Shown here: one piece after another, positions 34,501 through 41,398 of the stretch | How the letters are laid out: each line of letters begins with the position of its first letter | Position numbering within the stretch: the stretch's first letter is position 1 | DNA from: a virus | DNA: 62,546 bases | Reading direction: 5' to 3' (one strand) | IMG/VR virus record: IMGVR_UViG_3300010158_000072 | Coordinates: 1-62,546 of that record | The notes under the pieces: model-generated | Databases searched by the model: none | The model's input: the letters and a program-made list of their open reading frames with translations, nothing else | What the model was told of the DNA's origin: nothing | Made by a program: the position numbers and the translations under genes

Positions 34501-35113
34501 TAGATTGACTTCGATAAACACTGTAGCCTCTCCGGCAATCGACTTGAGCCGTATTTCGGTTGTTACTACAAACAATCTGATTAGCTCAAATGCTGAAATT
34601 GGATCATCTGAAGATTGGGTAAAATCTGGTGGCAATTCAAAGACTCGTTATATTACTCGTCGCGTGTCACTAGCTGACGGACAAGATGCGGAAGACCTTC
34701 GTGTTTATCTTTCTGGCTATCAACCATCAGGCGCTCAGATTTTTGTCTATGCTAAGATTTTGAGTGGCGATGATAACGATCTGTTCTCAGACACACGTTG
34801 GGTTCCAATGGAACGTGACGACTCGCAAGGATTTACTTTGACAACTGCATATTCAAGCAGTGTCAATAGAGATGACTTTATTGAGTTTGTATATAATATT
34901 CCAGATTTCCCAACAACTGCAATTGCTGATACCAGTGGACGTGCAATAAATCAATACGGAGCAAATACGGCAACAGGCATCGTTGAATATCGCAACTCTG
35001 GAAAAGTTCGTTTCCAACGATTCAAGTATTTTGCGATTAAGGTGGTATTGGTTGGATCTAGTTCAAATCCACCACGTGTTCGCGAACTTCGTGCGATTGC
35101 GCTACAGAGGTAA
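28589..35113 (+). CDS. Giant DUF4815-type baseplate/tail protein, 2174 aa
   Basis: The N-terminus has the DUF4815 signature NFNVDPFYDDFDEAKNYHR, then LFRPGLAVQARELTQMQTIL and HIFREGSTVNG. Such proteins follow gp8 in many exo-T-even phages and are thought to stand in for gp9/gp10-type wedge and fibre-attachment proteins. Later parts include a helical pair (FDLTNVIRKIRNERYT-like, RIDRLEYYTSLNLLEKNS), a PFMRSRMILFKLDGMK block and several beta modules. It is the longest protein in the window. A GGAAGG ribosome site precedes the ATG. It is probably peripheral baseplate; the exact T4 counterpart is uncertain. Confidence 0.85.
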   Translation: MAGEANSVTLSTNFNVDPFYDDFDEAKNYHRILFRPGLAVQARELTQMQTILQNQIDRFAEHIFREGSTVNGFEMNYDVMYNYVRVRDRSSTGSAISPVDFVGKTIQGQTSGVTALVVNTNDGSEANTPHTKTLFIKYQSASGGTRYFGNNEILIATDGSGLTANTIVGTATYPAEGYGLAATFNSGIVYARDHFIRVPAQTLILDKYGRRPSVRVGFDITESIVTEVDDSTLLDPASGSYNYAAPGAARLKLEVSLKKLDLDAAISNTFVELMQIKEGIVQSISNRTQYSQIRDYMAQRTSDESGDYIVSGHSLSVKEHLKSGNNQGIYTAAEGGVSTRLCVIVAPGKSYVKGYDNQTIVSSRVNMNKATDTASVSDAKALVDYGNYLLVDNVVGKWNLDAQSLVNLKNDQSNAVSTLAYSTTWPTGGAKGTTIGSARVKGLEYFSGTPGAPDAVYKLYLTDVKMTAPYTFPQVKGIAYSANTPGKADVRYASANTQDAATDISVFRLPTIATKTLRNTSGVINNDFTFYKTYSQTTDTSGVAAINTGDDNQTFDGGGSVLSQSGRRTDFHAVVTSAANTVAAGSVTISLAGNTVTGAAGSAFTTKINKGDVLHIGVAGDLIVSAVNSDTSLSVLGTAAGAVAAGKYYKKFISGQVVDLGGYGGDGARTVTISSTPSRIATIDLNETFNSTGAPLSIIAKVNQIDGQEAAKSVIRSRLVQINVGMGGGTSYVANTTGPWSLGLSDGFKLVSVRKVTGGAPASFTTTTSGTDVTNDFVLDTGMRDNYYDHARLVKKSTSSLSLSSLDRLLVTLDHFTHSHSSGVGFFSINSYPVDDSLAGSDTTKIYTYEIPIFTSPTSGVSYDLRDSLDIRPRIADTANSVTVLTGISKNPLTSTTFYNPTGCLKYSPTGEDFTTDADYYLKRTDTVAISKTGGINIVRGVPAARPSAPAVPEDMMAIATIQLAPYPSLPNEIGRRINRADLTNVIRKIRNERYTMRDIGTMRDRIDRLEYYTSLNLLEKNSKDLLIPDVNGNDRFKNGILVDPFKGYAIANPYDNDSKWTVDTEKGEMRPLSSVQEIVPVYSANSVNVVRTNVTPAGVSRDQTITISDYDARVATIGSTVTSGAITGVIRNAVGNFATDSTKIYLEQCTGNFTSGGTCSLYIPTLTPNFNITAVAITTPGDLVTLPYTHKILVEQPWATTTRNCTGTAYNWMGTLTLTPDSDYWCDTTTRPDVNISLDMNTDNWLYIAGAWPTSYDAWKTTFTGQPVLSSQREIDNGTVNVPQADGSTNIVQNFTTESIFTTPTIETRTYNNLKAKIVEATEVVGNFVKDVNIQPFMRSRMILFKLDGMKASSRIYGFFDGIDINAYITPLTAAEYASGGNGLKVGVGGIRFAPLTYAEGAALVTNSDSTAYGIFRLPSDSRLRFHTGTKRMRFVDNSTNSKTFGQFTTSAESDYSAEGLMAGISDLTLSTKKAIIAQQFLTESKNAEFNSTSLVGGQRIVGVIAAPNQDAGDGGPWGDSPAAPPVWDVAPVADGNCGSANDPIAQTMLISALLTNRIHSSGMYLTKIDLFFATKDATLPFTFELREVDSGTGYITSRVVPFSRVVIPSTDVNISSDGSAATPVYFASPVYVGEDKEYAIVIIPAAANPNYNAFTAVLGQPDLRYGVKITQQPAAGFLFTSANQSTWVPVENEDLKFVAYHAVFPTGVNGDIILKNESRDYLTIANTTGAFNRIGEPVFGEVHLDGKFTNTATITVGNTSYTGTHFAHGLTSNAYGTITYWSTTGIRVRGVPTGRMFRGGETIKIRKTSPTTGTIIGANTSGRFKSATYPSGRVTYYDVVNYANTKLHIANTSYANSGPANNLNRMFTRNMTIVGQTNGYSGRIVSIDNLTADKVNLITNLIQPSNTTITPYTKFATSTSARDTAYVRALLNDDTAFDAPRYILSRSNESNTSSSSASMALNKSAEVLYRLTSINTVASPAIDLSRISVVTTNNLISSNAEIGSSEDWVKSGGNSKTRYITRRVSLADGQDAEDLRVYLSGYQPSGAQIFVYAKILSGDDNDLFSDTRWVPMERDDSQGFTLTTAYSSSVNRDDFIEFVYNIPDFPTTAIADTSGRAINQYGANTATGIVEYRNSGKVRFQRFKYFAIKVVLVGSSSNPPRVRELRAIALQR

Positions 35114-35115
35114 AA

Positions 35116-35331
35116 ATGATAATAGCGAAGGTTAAAGACGCGCCTGGTTTGGTACGAGATATGTCAAACCAGGCGGTACTCAACACAGACATTTCTGCCC
35201 TGGAAGCTTATAAGCGCAAGAGAAATAAGCAACAGGAGATAGACGAGGTCATCTTGGATATAAATAATATGAAGTCTGATATAGATCAAATAAAATCGCT
35301 GATGCAGCGACTTTTAGACAAGATAGGATAA
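35116..35331 (+). CDS. Small coiled-coil protein linked to the baseplate, 71 aa
   Basis: The start MIIAKVKDAPGLVRDMSNQAVLNTDISALE and the helical end DINNMKSDIDQIKSLMQRLL fit a small family found beside structural genes of T4-like phages. It starts 2 nt after the 2174-aa gene and ends 3 nt before the fibre gene. The C-terminal half is a predicted coiled coil. Function unknown. Confidence 0.75.
   Translation: MIIAKVKDAPGLVRDMSNQAVLNTDISALEAYKRKRNKQQEIDEVILDINNMKSDIDQIKSLMQRLLDKIG
35259..35266 (+). promoter_or_regulatory. Possible intragenic late promoter (TATAAATA) before the fibre gene
   Basis: A perfect TATAAATA lies inside the 71-aa gene, 69-76 nt upstream of the fibre ATG at 35335. The spacing is similar to that at genes 32 and 26408. 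It encodes DINN, so it may be coincidental. Confidence 0.4.
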
Positions 35332-35334
35332 TAG

Positions 35335-36456
35335 ATGGCTAAGATAGCTAACGTCGCCCTTACGGATACATTTAACACGTGGAGAACACGAACCAACACT
35401 GTTTTGGATCGTGTAAGCCAGTTTGCTATCAATAACTCATCTCTGTATGCTAACACTCTGACATCCAACGTAGCTTTTACCGCAAAAGGAACTGCTACTG
35501 TCACGGGTTTATTTACTGCATCAGGTAGAGCTACTATAGGCACCAATCTTACCGTCTCTGGTAATACTACAATAACCGGTTTGACTACAATGAGTGGGCG
35601 TGCTACTGTAGGAACAAACCTAACTGTTTCTGGTAATACAACTTTCGGTGGCGCAAGCAAAACCATAACAATGGGTGGTGCTGCATCTACTCTAACAATT
35701 GGTGGCGCTGGACACACAACTAATGCCACAGGTTGGTTCGGTGTTGCGGGTCGTGCGACAGTTTCGACCAATCTGTTTGTTGGTGGTAATACTGGTATTG
35801 GAATAGTACCACAATCTGCTCTATCTGTCAAAGGATACATTCAAGGCGCGCCAACAGGCGGTGATGGCATTCATATGGGAGCCTCTACAGGCTATGCTGT
35901 TGTAGAAATGTCTGGAACAACTGGTGGTTATATTGATTTTAATAAGGGAGATGGAGTAGATTATAGAGGTCGTATTTTTTATCAACACTCTACAGATGCT
36001 CTCACTTTTCATACGGCTGCTGGTTCAGCTTCATTAACAATTGCAGGTAGTGGTCTTGTAACTGCTGCTAAATCTGCTACAGTTACTCAGAACCTCACAG
36101 TTTCTGGTAACACCACACTAGGCGGTACAATAAACGTAGCCGGCGCAAACATTCTTCAACAAACACTTGCTGATGGTGCTACAGTTAACTGGAACGTAGC
36201 ACTTGGGCAAATTGCAACTGTTACTCTTGGTGGTAACCGCACAATGGCTGCACCAACAAATCTAAAAGTAGGTACATATATTCTCCATGTGTATCAAGAC
36301 GGTACGGGTTCACGCACAATAACATGGAATGCCGTATTCAAGTGGACTGCTGCTACTGCTCCTCCATTGACTTCAGCAATCAATTCACATGATGTTTTTT
36401 CGTTCGTTTCTGATGGTACAAATCTCTATGGTTCATTCATGCCGGATGTAAGATAA
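35335..36456 (+). CDS. Tail fibre protein with VSGNTT-type repeats
   Basis: The 373-aa protein starts with a segment seen in fibre proteins that bind the baseplate (VALTDTFNTWRTRTNTVLDRV). Short beta repeats follow (IGTNLTVSGNTTITG, VGTNLTVSGNTTFGG, VSTNLFVGGNTGIG). The C-terminus (GKADGATVNWNVALGQ-like, TVTLGGNRTMAAPTNLKVG, FSFVSDGTNLYG) is a common receptor-end domain of phage fibres. It is followed by the polyglycine gene, as gp37 is followed by gp38 in some T-even phages. Confidence 0.82.
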   Translation: MAKIANVALTDTFNTWRTRTNTVLDRVSQFAINNSSLYANTLTSNVAFTAKGTATVTGLFTASGRATIGTNLTVSGNTTITGLTTMSGRATVGTNLTVSGNTTFGGASKTITMGGAASTLTIGGAGHTTNATGWFGVAGRATVSTNLFVGGNTGIGIVPQSALSVKGYIQGAPTGGDGIHMGASTGYAVVEMSGTTGGYIDFNKGDGVDYRGRIFYQHSTDALTFHTAAGSASLTIAGSGLVTAAKSATVTQNLTVSGNTTLGGTINVAGANILQQTLADGATVNWNVALGQIATVTLGGNRTMAAPTNLKVGTYILHVYQDGTGSRTITWNAVFKWTAATAPPLTSAINSHDVFSFVSDGTNLYGSFMPDVR

Positions 36457-36458
36457 AC

Positions 36459-37745
36459 ATGTTCACATTTCTAATGGCAAGACCAACTAAGGTTGTTAAT
36501 TTCAATAGCTCTACGAACAACGTGGATCTATATAATTCATCGAGTGCGCCTGCGTACCCGCTGAACTTGCTATGCTTTATCAATAGTAACATTGGATCGA
36601 CTTCTCCTTCGACTCCTGCATTCAAAACAGGAACAGGTTGGAAAGCTGGTACATTTCTTTATGTTAAAAATGCTGCTACTATCACAGGTGGTACAGGTAC
36701 TGCGGGTACACCGGGAAGTACAGGTACTTCGGGTAATATAGGAACATCAGGAACTACGGGCGCAGCAGGAAATCCGGGCGCAGCAGGAAACGCTGGTGCA
36801 GCAGGAAATGCTGGATCGAACGGCGTTGGTGGTAATGGCGGACAGGGTGCACCATATAGCGGGATTAACGCAGGAGCTAATGGTGGTGGTGGATCTCCTG
36901 GGGCTACTGGTAACGCAGCTGGTGTACCTAATAATGGCGCAGCGGGCGGCACAGGTGTTACTGGTAATGCGGGCGGAACAGGTAATGCGGGAGGGCCTGG
37001 TGGTGCCGGCAATAACGGCGGCACAGGCGGTATTGCATTTCAAATTGATTCGGTCGCAGGACTAATAAGTGTTATCGAAAATACAACCACATTTACTGGT
37101 GGCACCGGCGGTACATTAGGACCAGCAGGACCGGGAGGTCCAGGAGGACCCGGCGGCGTTGGTGGATCAGGCGGGGTCGGTGGACCAGGAGGTGCGGGGG
37201 GACCAGCAGCAAGCGGTGGAACTGGTGGAACTGGCGGCGGTGGCGGTGGTGGTGGCGGTCGATCACGAGCTGGAGGAAAAGCAGATCCACCATATACAGG
37301 TGCTGGTGGTGGAGGTGGTGCAGGATCGACTGGTGGAAATGGTGGTGCAGCTGGAGTTTATCCTGGTCATATCACTTTTCCAGCCGGAGCTGCTGGAACA
37401 GCAAATGCTGGTGGACTTGGCGGTGATGGTGGTGCATGGGGTACTGGTGGTGGATTAGGTAGCGCTGGACTAGCTGCATATAGCGGCGGCGCCCAGATTT
37501 TCGCGGGTTCAACTGCCGGAAGCGGTGGTGGTGCGGGCGGTGCAGGTAGCTCTGGAACTAGTTACCCAGCAGGCAATAACGGCGCTACCGGACCAACCGG
37601 GGCGACGGGCGCAACGGGACCCACGGGTGCAACGGGACCAGCAGGGGCAGCGGGATCAGCTGGCGCGCAGGGAAGCGCGGTACTTGGTAATGCGTATGTG
37701 ACAAGTTGGATTAACACAGGAACAAGAAACGGACCAGTAGGATGA
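36459..37745 (+). CDS. Glycine-rich (polyglycine-type) tail fibre adhesin
   Basis: The first ~75 residues (MARPTKVVNFNSSTNNVDLY, NSNIGSTSPSTPAFKTGTGW) resemble the start of glycine-rich fibre tip proteins. From residue ~80 the sequence is dominated by G-x-G, GGTG, GNAG and GPGG motifs, ending with a collagen-like GATGPTGATGP stretch. Such Gly-rich proteins form polyglycine-II bundles in the gp38-type adhesins of T-even phages. Either ATG 36459 or 36474 could be the start. It sits downstream of a fibre gene, consistent with a receptor-binding tip. Confidence 0.75.
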   Translation: MFTFLMARPTKVVNFNSSTNNVDLYNSSSAPAYPLNLLCFINSNIGSTSPSTPAFKTGTGWKAGTFLYVKNAATITGGTGTAGTPGSTGTSGNIGTSGTTGAAGNPGAAGNAGAAGNAGSNGVGGNGGQGAPYSGINAGANGGGGSPGATGNAAGVPNNGAAGGTGVTGNAGGTGNAGGPGGAGNNGGTGGIAFQIDSVAGLISVIENTTTFTGGTGGTLGPAGPGGPGGPGGVGGSGGVGGPGGAGGPAASGGTGGTGGGGGGGGGRSRAGGKADPPYTGAGGGGGAGSTGGNGGAAGVYPGHITFPAGAAGTANAGGLGGDGGAWGTGGGLGSAGLAAYSGGAQIFAGSTAGSGGGAGGAGSSGTSYPAGNNGATGPTGATGATGPTGATGPAGAAGSAGAQGSAVLGNAYVTSWINTGTRNGPVG

Positions 37746-38179
37746 ACATTCATTACAAAATCATTGAAGTATGGCCTAATGACCATTTGTTCGTCGTTAG
37801 GTATTACACTGACAATCTGAACGAAGAAATGTTGATTTCAGCAAACGATTACAATCGTCGTGAAGATGGTTCGCCTATGCGCTGCCGTACAGACGTTGCG
37901 ATTGATATGCCTATTCCTGCATTAGAAGGTAAAGAGCTAGAGAGTTTAATTCTATATAATTCTCCTATCTCATTTCTTCGTAAGATGGAAGACGTATTGA
38001 ATCCTGATATTGATACATCAATGAGCGGTATTATTGATATGATTAATAAGCCAGTAACTAAAAGTACTACAGAACTTCTTGCTAAGAAGGCTGACGTACT
38101 ATCGGATGATGATATCAAGAACCTTATCGAGTCTCTATCGAAGGACAACTTTACCAACAAATCATCTAACTCAAAGTAA
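37742..38179 (+). CDS. Fibre-linked conserved protein, 145 aa, unknown function
   Basis: The start overlaps the adhesin stop (ATGA). The protein contains FVVRYYTDNLNEEMLI, MRCRTDVAIDMPIPALEGKELES and a Ser/Lys-rich helical end. Similar small proteins lie next to fibre genes in T4-like phages. It may be a chaperone or a minor fibre component, but no motif proves either. It is the last clear tail gene before the accessory island. Confidence 0.65.
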   Translation: MNIHYKIIEVWPNDHLFVVRYYTDNLNEEMLISANDYNRREDGSPMRCRTDVAIDMPIPALEGKELESLILYNSPISFLRKMEDVLNPDIDTSMSGIIDMINKPVTKSTTELLAKKADVLSDDDIKNLIESLSKDNFTNKSSNSK

Positions 38180-38194
38180 AGGTGTGTACGTCTG

Positions 38195-39253
38195 ATGATG
38201 TTTTATTATGACGATAAAAAGAACGTCTATCGTACACAAACTGACGCAATCAAGTCAGCCAAATTTTGTCATTTCTATTACCACGACGATGTTTTCAGTA
38301 AGGTCGATTGGAAAACAGAACCTACTGAAACGCTTGAACAGATATATCGCGAACGCGCACAACAAATTCGTGACCAATATGAGTATGTGATTCTTTGCTA
38401 TTCTGGTGGGTACGATTCGACAAACATTTTGGAATCGTTCTACTATAACAATATTCACATAGATGAGATATTGCTTGTTGGAGCATTCTCGCAAGATTCT
38501 AGGTATGGCACCGATGAAAATCATAACGGTGATATATACCACAATGCTTTTCCAACCCTCAGAAGCATGAATTTGCCTAATACCAAAATCACTGTAGCAG
38601 ATTACACTGACCATTTTAATGATCCAAATAATTTCACACTTATCAAAAAGTATGGTAATGAGTGGACAAATCATATCGGTGGATTTAAAAGCGTTCACAA
38701 TCTATTTTGGTACGACCTCAAAAAATTTGTTGGTAAAAACAATAACAAGAACACATGCTATATCATGGGTTCTGATAAACCAGGTTATGAATTTGAGGAA
38801 AAAGCTATACGCTTTAATGATTTGTCGGTAAATGATTATGGTGCAAATTACCAAGACGAAAATTTCACACGAATCAATTTCTACAATGGTACCGATGATG
38901 TGGTTATCAAGCTTATGGTAAAGCAAGGGCATGTTGTTATGAAATTGGACGACATTTTTTTCAAGATGTACGAAGAGCAAGAAAAGAATGCCCACCCATT
39001 ACTCAATCGAGAACTTGCTTATTGGAATAAAACAAAACGCATAAACGAGATTATATACAATCTAAAAGCACCGATGAAATTTGAATCAACCAAGTCGATG
39101 TATAATACACTCAGTGCCAGAGATATGTTCATGTTAAAAAGCCAAAATAGCGAGATGTATCGGATGTTCTTAGAAGGCATGAAAAACCTATCATCGTTTA
39201 GTCACATTTACAAAAAGTATTGCTTCTGGTCACAACCATACTATCTAACATGA
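38195..39253 (+). CDS. PP-loop ATPase family protein (copy 1)
   Basis: Residues 70-76 are SGGYDST, the PP-loop (SGGxDS) that binds ATP and releases pyrophosphate while adenylating a substrate. It follows the strand YVILCY. The upstream part (YDDK, YHDDVFSKVDW, RAQQIRDQYEYV) and the C-terminal KKYCFWSQPYYLT match a second island gene at 41388-42590, so the two are paralogues. PP-loop enzymes include asparagine synthase, QueC, TilS and sulfurtransferases. The substrate here is unknown. The 352-aa gene is coupled by ATGA overlap to the hydroxylase gene. Confidence 0.82.
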   Translation: MMFYYDDKKNVYRTQTDAIKSAKFCHFYYHDDVFSKVDWKTEPTETLEQIYRERAQQIRDQYEYVILCYSGGYDSTNILESFYYNNIHIDEILLVGAFSQDSRYGTDENHNGDIYHNAFPTLRSMNLPNTKITVADYTDHFNDPNNFTLIKKYGNEWTNHIGGFKSVHNLFWYDLKKFVGKNNNKNTCYIMGSDKPGYEFEEKAIRFNDLSVNDYGANYQDENFTRINFYNGTDDVVIKLMVKQGHVVMKLDDIFFKMYEEQEKNAHPLLNRELAYWNKTKRINEIIYNLKAPMKFESTKSMYNTLSARDMFMLKSQNSEMYRMFLEGMKNLSSFSHIYKKYCFWSQPYYLT

Positions 39254-39717
39254 GCTACGTTCTCGTCTTTCTTCTATGGACTTTCGTTGTCTATTGGGCG
39301 CATCGTGCGGCCCATGTGATTCCTGTTGTGCGTAAATTCCATATGGATCATCACGCGCAGGTAACCGACCAGACAATTCAAGGGTTAAACTGGAAGAATG
39401 CGTTTCTCTTTTTTGATACCTGGAATAGCACCATAGATCAGTGGTTGACAGAAGTGATTCCAACGATTATAATATCTTTAATCACTGGGCATTGGTGGTT
39501 GCTCATTGCGTACTACATCTGGGCTGGTTTTATCCAAGAAGCTGTCGAGCATAATAAACGCATCAATCTCTACCCATTTCTAACAAGTGGTAGATGGCAT
39601 CTAATTCATCACGAATATGCGACAAAGAATTATGGTGTATTCGTGCCTATTTGGGACTTAGTTTTTGGTACATGGAAAGGCTTAGATGGCAACGGAAAAC
39701 AATTGGCTCCGAAGTAA
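39250..39717 (+). CDS. Fatty acid hydroxylase/sterol desaturase-type membrane di-iron protein
   Basis: I chose ATG 39250 because it overlaps the upstream stop (ATGA). The 155-aa protein has the His clusters of the superfamily: H18-x3-H22 (HRAAH), H31-x2-HH35 (HMDHH), H101 in EAVEHNKR, and H117-x2-HH121 (HLIHH). Hydrophobic segments lie at residues 2-17 and 65-97. These enzymes hydroxylate or desaturate lipids in the membrane using two irons and oxygen. It is shorter than most bacterial members but all His motifs are present. It is flanked by two PP-loop genes in one operon. Confidence 0.82.
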   Translation: MSYVLVFLLWTFVVYWAHRAAHVIPVVRKFHMDHHAQVTDQTIQGLNWKNAFLFFDTWNSTIDQWLTEVIPTIIISLITGHWWLLIAYYIWAGFIQEAVEHNKRINLYPFLTSGRWHLIHHEYATKNYGVFVPIWDLVFGTWKGLDGNGKQLAPK

Positions 39718-40486
39718 TCTATCAGAAAGATTGCTCAATAACTCAACCGATTTTGTGGTACACTTAGACACTAAACCATATAAGGTAATGAGTTTTGACG
39801 ATGCAGCCAATTATACGGCTGACATAATAGCCACTAAATCATCGAAGGTGTTTATCGGATTCAGCGGTGGTATGGATTCCGAGTTCGTGTTCAGACGTAT
39901 GATTGACCGTGGGCACAACGTGATACCTGTAATTGTCAATACACCAATCAACAAATATGAATCTGCTTATGCTTTTCGTGTATGCAAACAATATGGTATT
40001 GAACCTATTGTAATTGACAAAACGCCTACCGAATTGCTTACGATATTCGTTGATGATATTTTTAAAAAACTAAGTGGGTATGGACACAACTCTGTACCAG
40101 GGCTCATTGTAGGGCGATATGCAGAAGATCATGGTGGCATTATGATTATGAGCGAACATATCATTGACGACAACGATGATAAAATGTATGTTGGGGCTAA
40201 TGAATGGGACTTCTATAATGACGTTTTAATTCATAACGATAACACACACTATTTCTTCACATATACACCAGAGCTATGTTGTGCTATGGTAAAAGAAATG
40301 ATAGATGAGACCGTTCAAGATTTCAAATCGAGAGTATACAATATCCCGTGGCGTCCAAAATTTTCATATGATTATGGGTCGGCATATGATCTAGCATTTG
40401 TCCGTATTAGACAGCATCGACTACACACGCCAGACCCTAATCACAATTTTGGCACCAAAGAGCAATTTTTATCATTGTTTGATTGA
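39686..40486 (+). CDS. PP-loop ATPase family protein (third, divergent type)
   Basis: Residues 60-66 are SGGMDSE after the strand VFIGF, a clear PP-loop. A QueC/asparagine-synthase-like pattern follows: VIPVIVNTPINKYESAYAFRVC and YGIEPIVIDKTPTEL. The rest is unlike the two paralogous PP-loop proteins nearby, so it is a separate subfamily. It overlaps the hydroxylase gene by 32 nt. Its 3' end overlaps the opposing Bug-type gene by 15 nt. The substrate is unknown. Confidence 0.78.
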   Translation: MATENNWLRSNLSERLLNNSTDFVVHLDTKPYKVMSFDDAANYTADIIATKSSKVFIGFSGGMDSEFVFRRMIDRGHNVIPVIVNTPINKYESAYAFRVCKQYGIEPIVIDKTPTELLTIFVDDIFKKLSGYGHNSVPGLIVGRYAEDHGGIMIMSEHIIDDNDDKMYVGANEWDFYNDVLIHNDNTHYFFTYTPELCCAMVKEMIDETVQDFKSRVYNIPWRPKFSYDYGSAYDLAFVRIRQHRLHTPDPNHNFGTKEQFLSLFD

Positions 40487-41398
40487 GTCTTCATATTTCT
40501 TGACCAATTGCTTTTGTCTTGCAATTTCGGTTCGAAGAAACTGTTCGTTGTTATTACACTCGAATACCAATTTCAATTTGGCAATAACGTCGCGTACGGC
40601 ATCTGACGCGCAAGCTTCGTGTACTGATTTTTTAATCTCGTCAATGAACTTAGCATTTACTTTAGGTGCATAGAGAAGTAGTGAAGATGCGTAATTGAAG
40701 TCTTTAATGCCCAATTCAAGTCCAGTCGGCACATTTGGATATTGAGAATTCCTATTGGGCAATGAGATAGCCAACAATTTTAGACCAGGTGTGTCGATAG
40801 GATTTTGAACTGAGTAATCTACTTCACCCATAAGAATACTTTTGGTAATTTCTCCTGGTGTTTTGTACTGAATCATTTTGACATTATTGATATCATACTG
40901 CTTGCGAAAGATTGCATCAAGAAGTTTTGGTGAAATAGCTTGCACTGTGGCTCCATTAAACACCTCCTTCTTTTCCTTCATATATTTAACAAATTGGTCT
41001 AACGAATCTATCTTCAAATCAGGAGAAACCATTATAGCGTTTGGCACCAAAGCGATAAGTTCAATCGGAATAAAATCGGCATCGCGATCAATTGTCGAAT
41101 TGTATATGATTGGATTGAGTGTGAAATTGGAAATTGTACCAGATACAATAGTGTTTGTACCTAATTTGGCTTCGGCTAATGCTTTACCGTCAGCAGCTTC
41201 TCCTCCAGAACCAGGAATAGTGCCTAATCTAAAATCATATTTTTCATCAAGCTTTTTGTTCAACTCGGTAATGAGTGTCGCTGTAACAAAAGCTGTTGGG
41301 TCGTTAGCAGGAAATCTGGTATACACGTTTATGCGTTCTTCAGCACATACACCAAATGTTGCAAGAGAAAAACAAATCAGTAGTAGTTTACGAAGCAT
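40472..41398 (-). CDS. Secreted TctC/Bug-family periplasmic binding protein (first)
   Basis: A signal peptide is visible (MLRKLLLICFSLATFGVCA, likely cut before EERINVY). The mature 289-residue part follows the Bug/TctC pattern: IPGSGGEAADGKALAEA, PNAIMVSPDLKIDSLDQFVKY and VPTGLELGIKDFNY. Such proteins bind carboxylates for tripartite tricarboxylate transporters. The phage version would be exported by the host. A chance acquisition seems unlikely, because a second member lies nearby. Its start overlaps the PP-loop gene by 11 nt. Confidence 0.8.
   Translation of the reverse strand: MLRKLLLICFSLATFGVCAEERINVYTRFPANDPTAFVTATLITELNKKLDEKYDFRLGTIPGSGGEAADGKALAEAKLGTNTIVSGTISNFTLNPIIYNSTIDRDADFIPIELIALVPNAIMVSPDLKIDSLDQFVKYMKEKKEVFNGATVQAISPKLLDAIFRKQYDINNVKMIQYKTPGEITKSILMGEVDYSVQNPIDTPGLKLLAISLPNRNSQYPNVPTGLELGIKDFNYASSLLLYAPKVNAKFIDEIKKSVHEACASDAVRDVIAKLKLVFECNNNEQFLRTEIARQKQLVKKYEDSIKQ

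Noticed and set aside
35286-37024. Pro/Ala/Val-rich minus-strand frames opposite the fibre and polyglycine genes
   Set aside because: Gly/Thr repeats on the plus strand automatically create open Pro/Val-rich frames on the other strand.
36700-37700. Apparent short DNA repeats resembling a CRISPR or satellite array
   Set aside because: They are codon repeats of a Gly-rich protein in one open frame, with no constant repeat-spacer structure.
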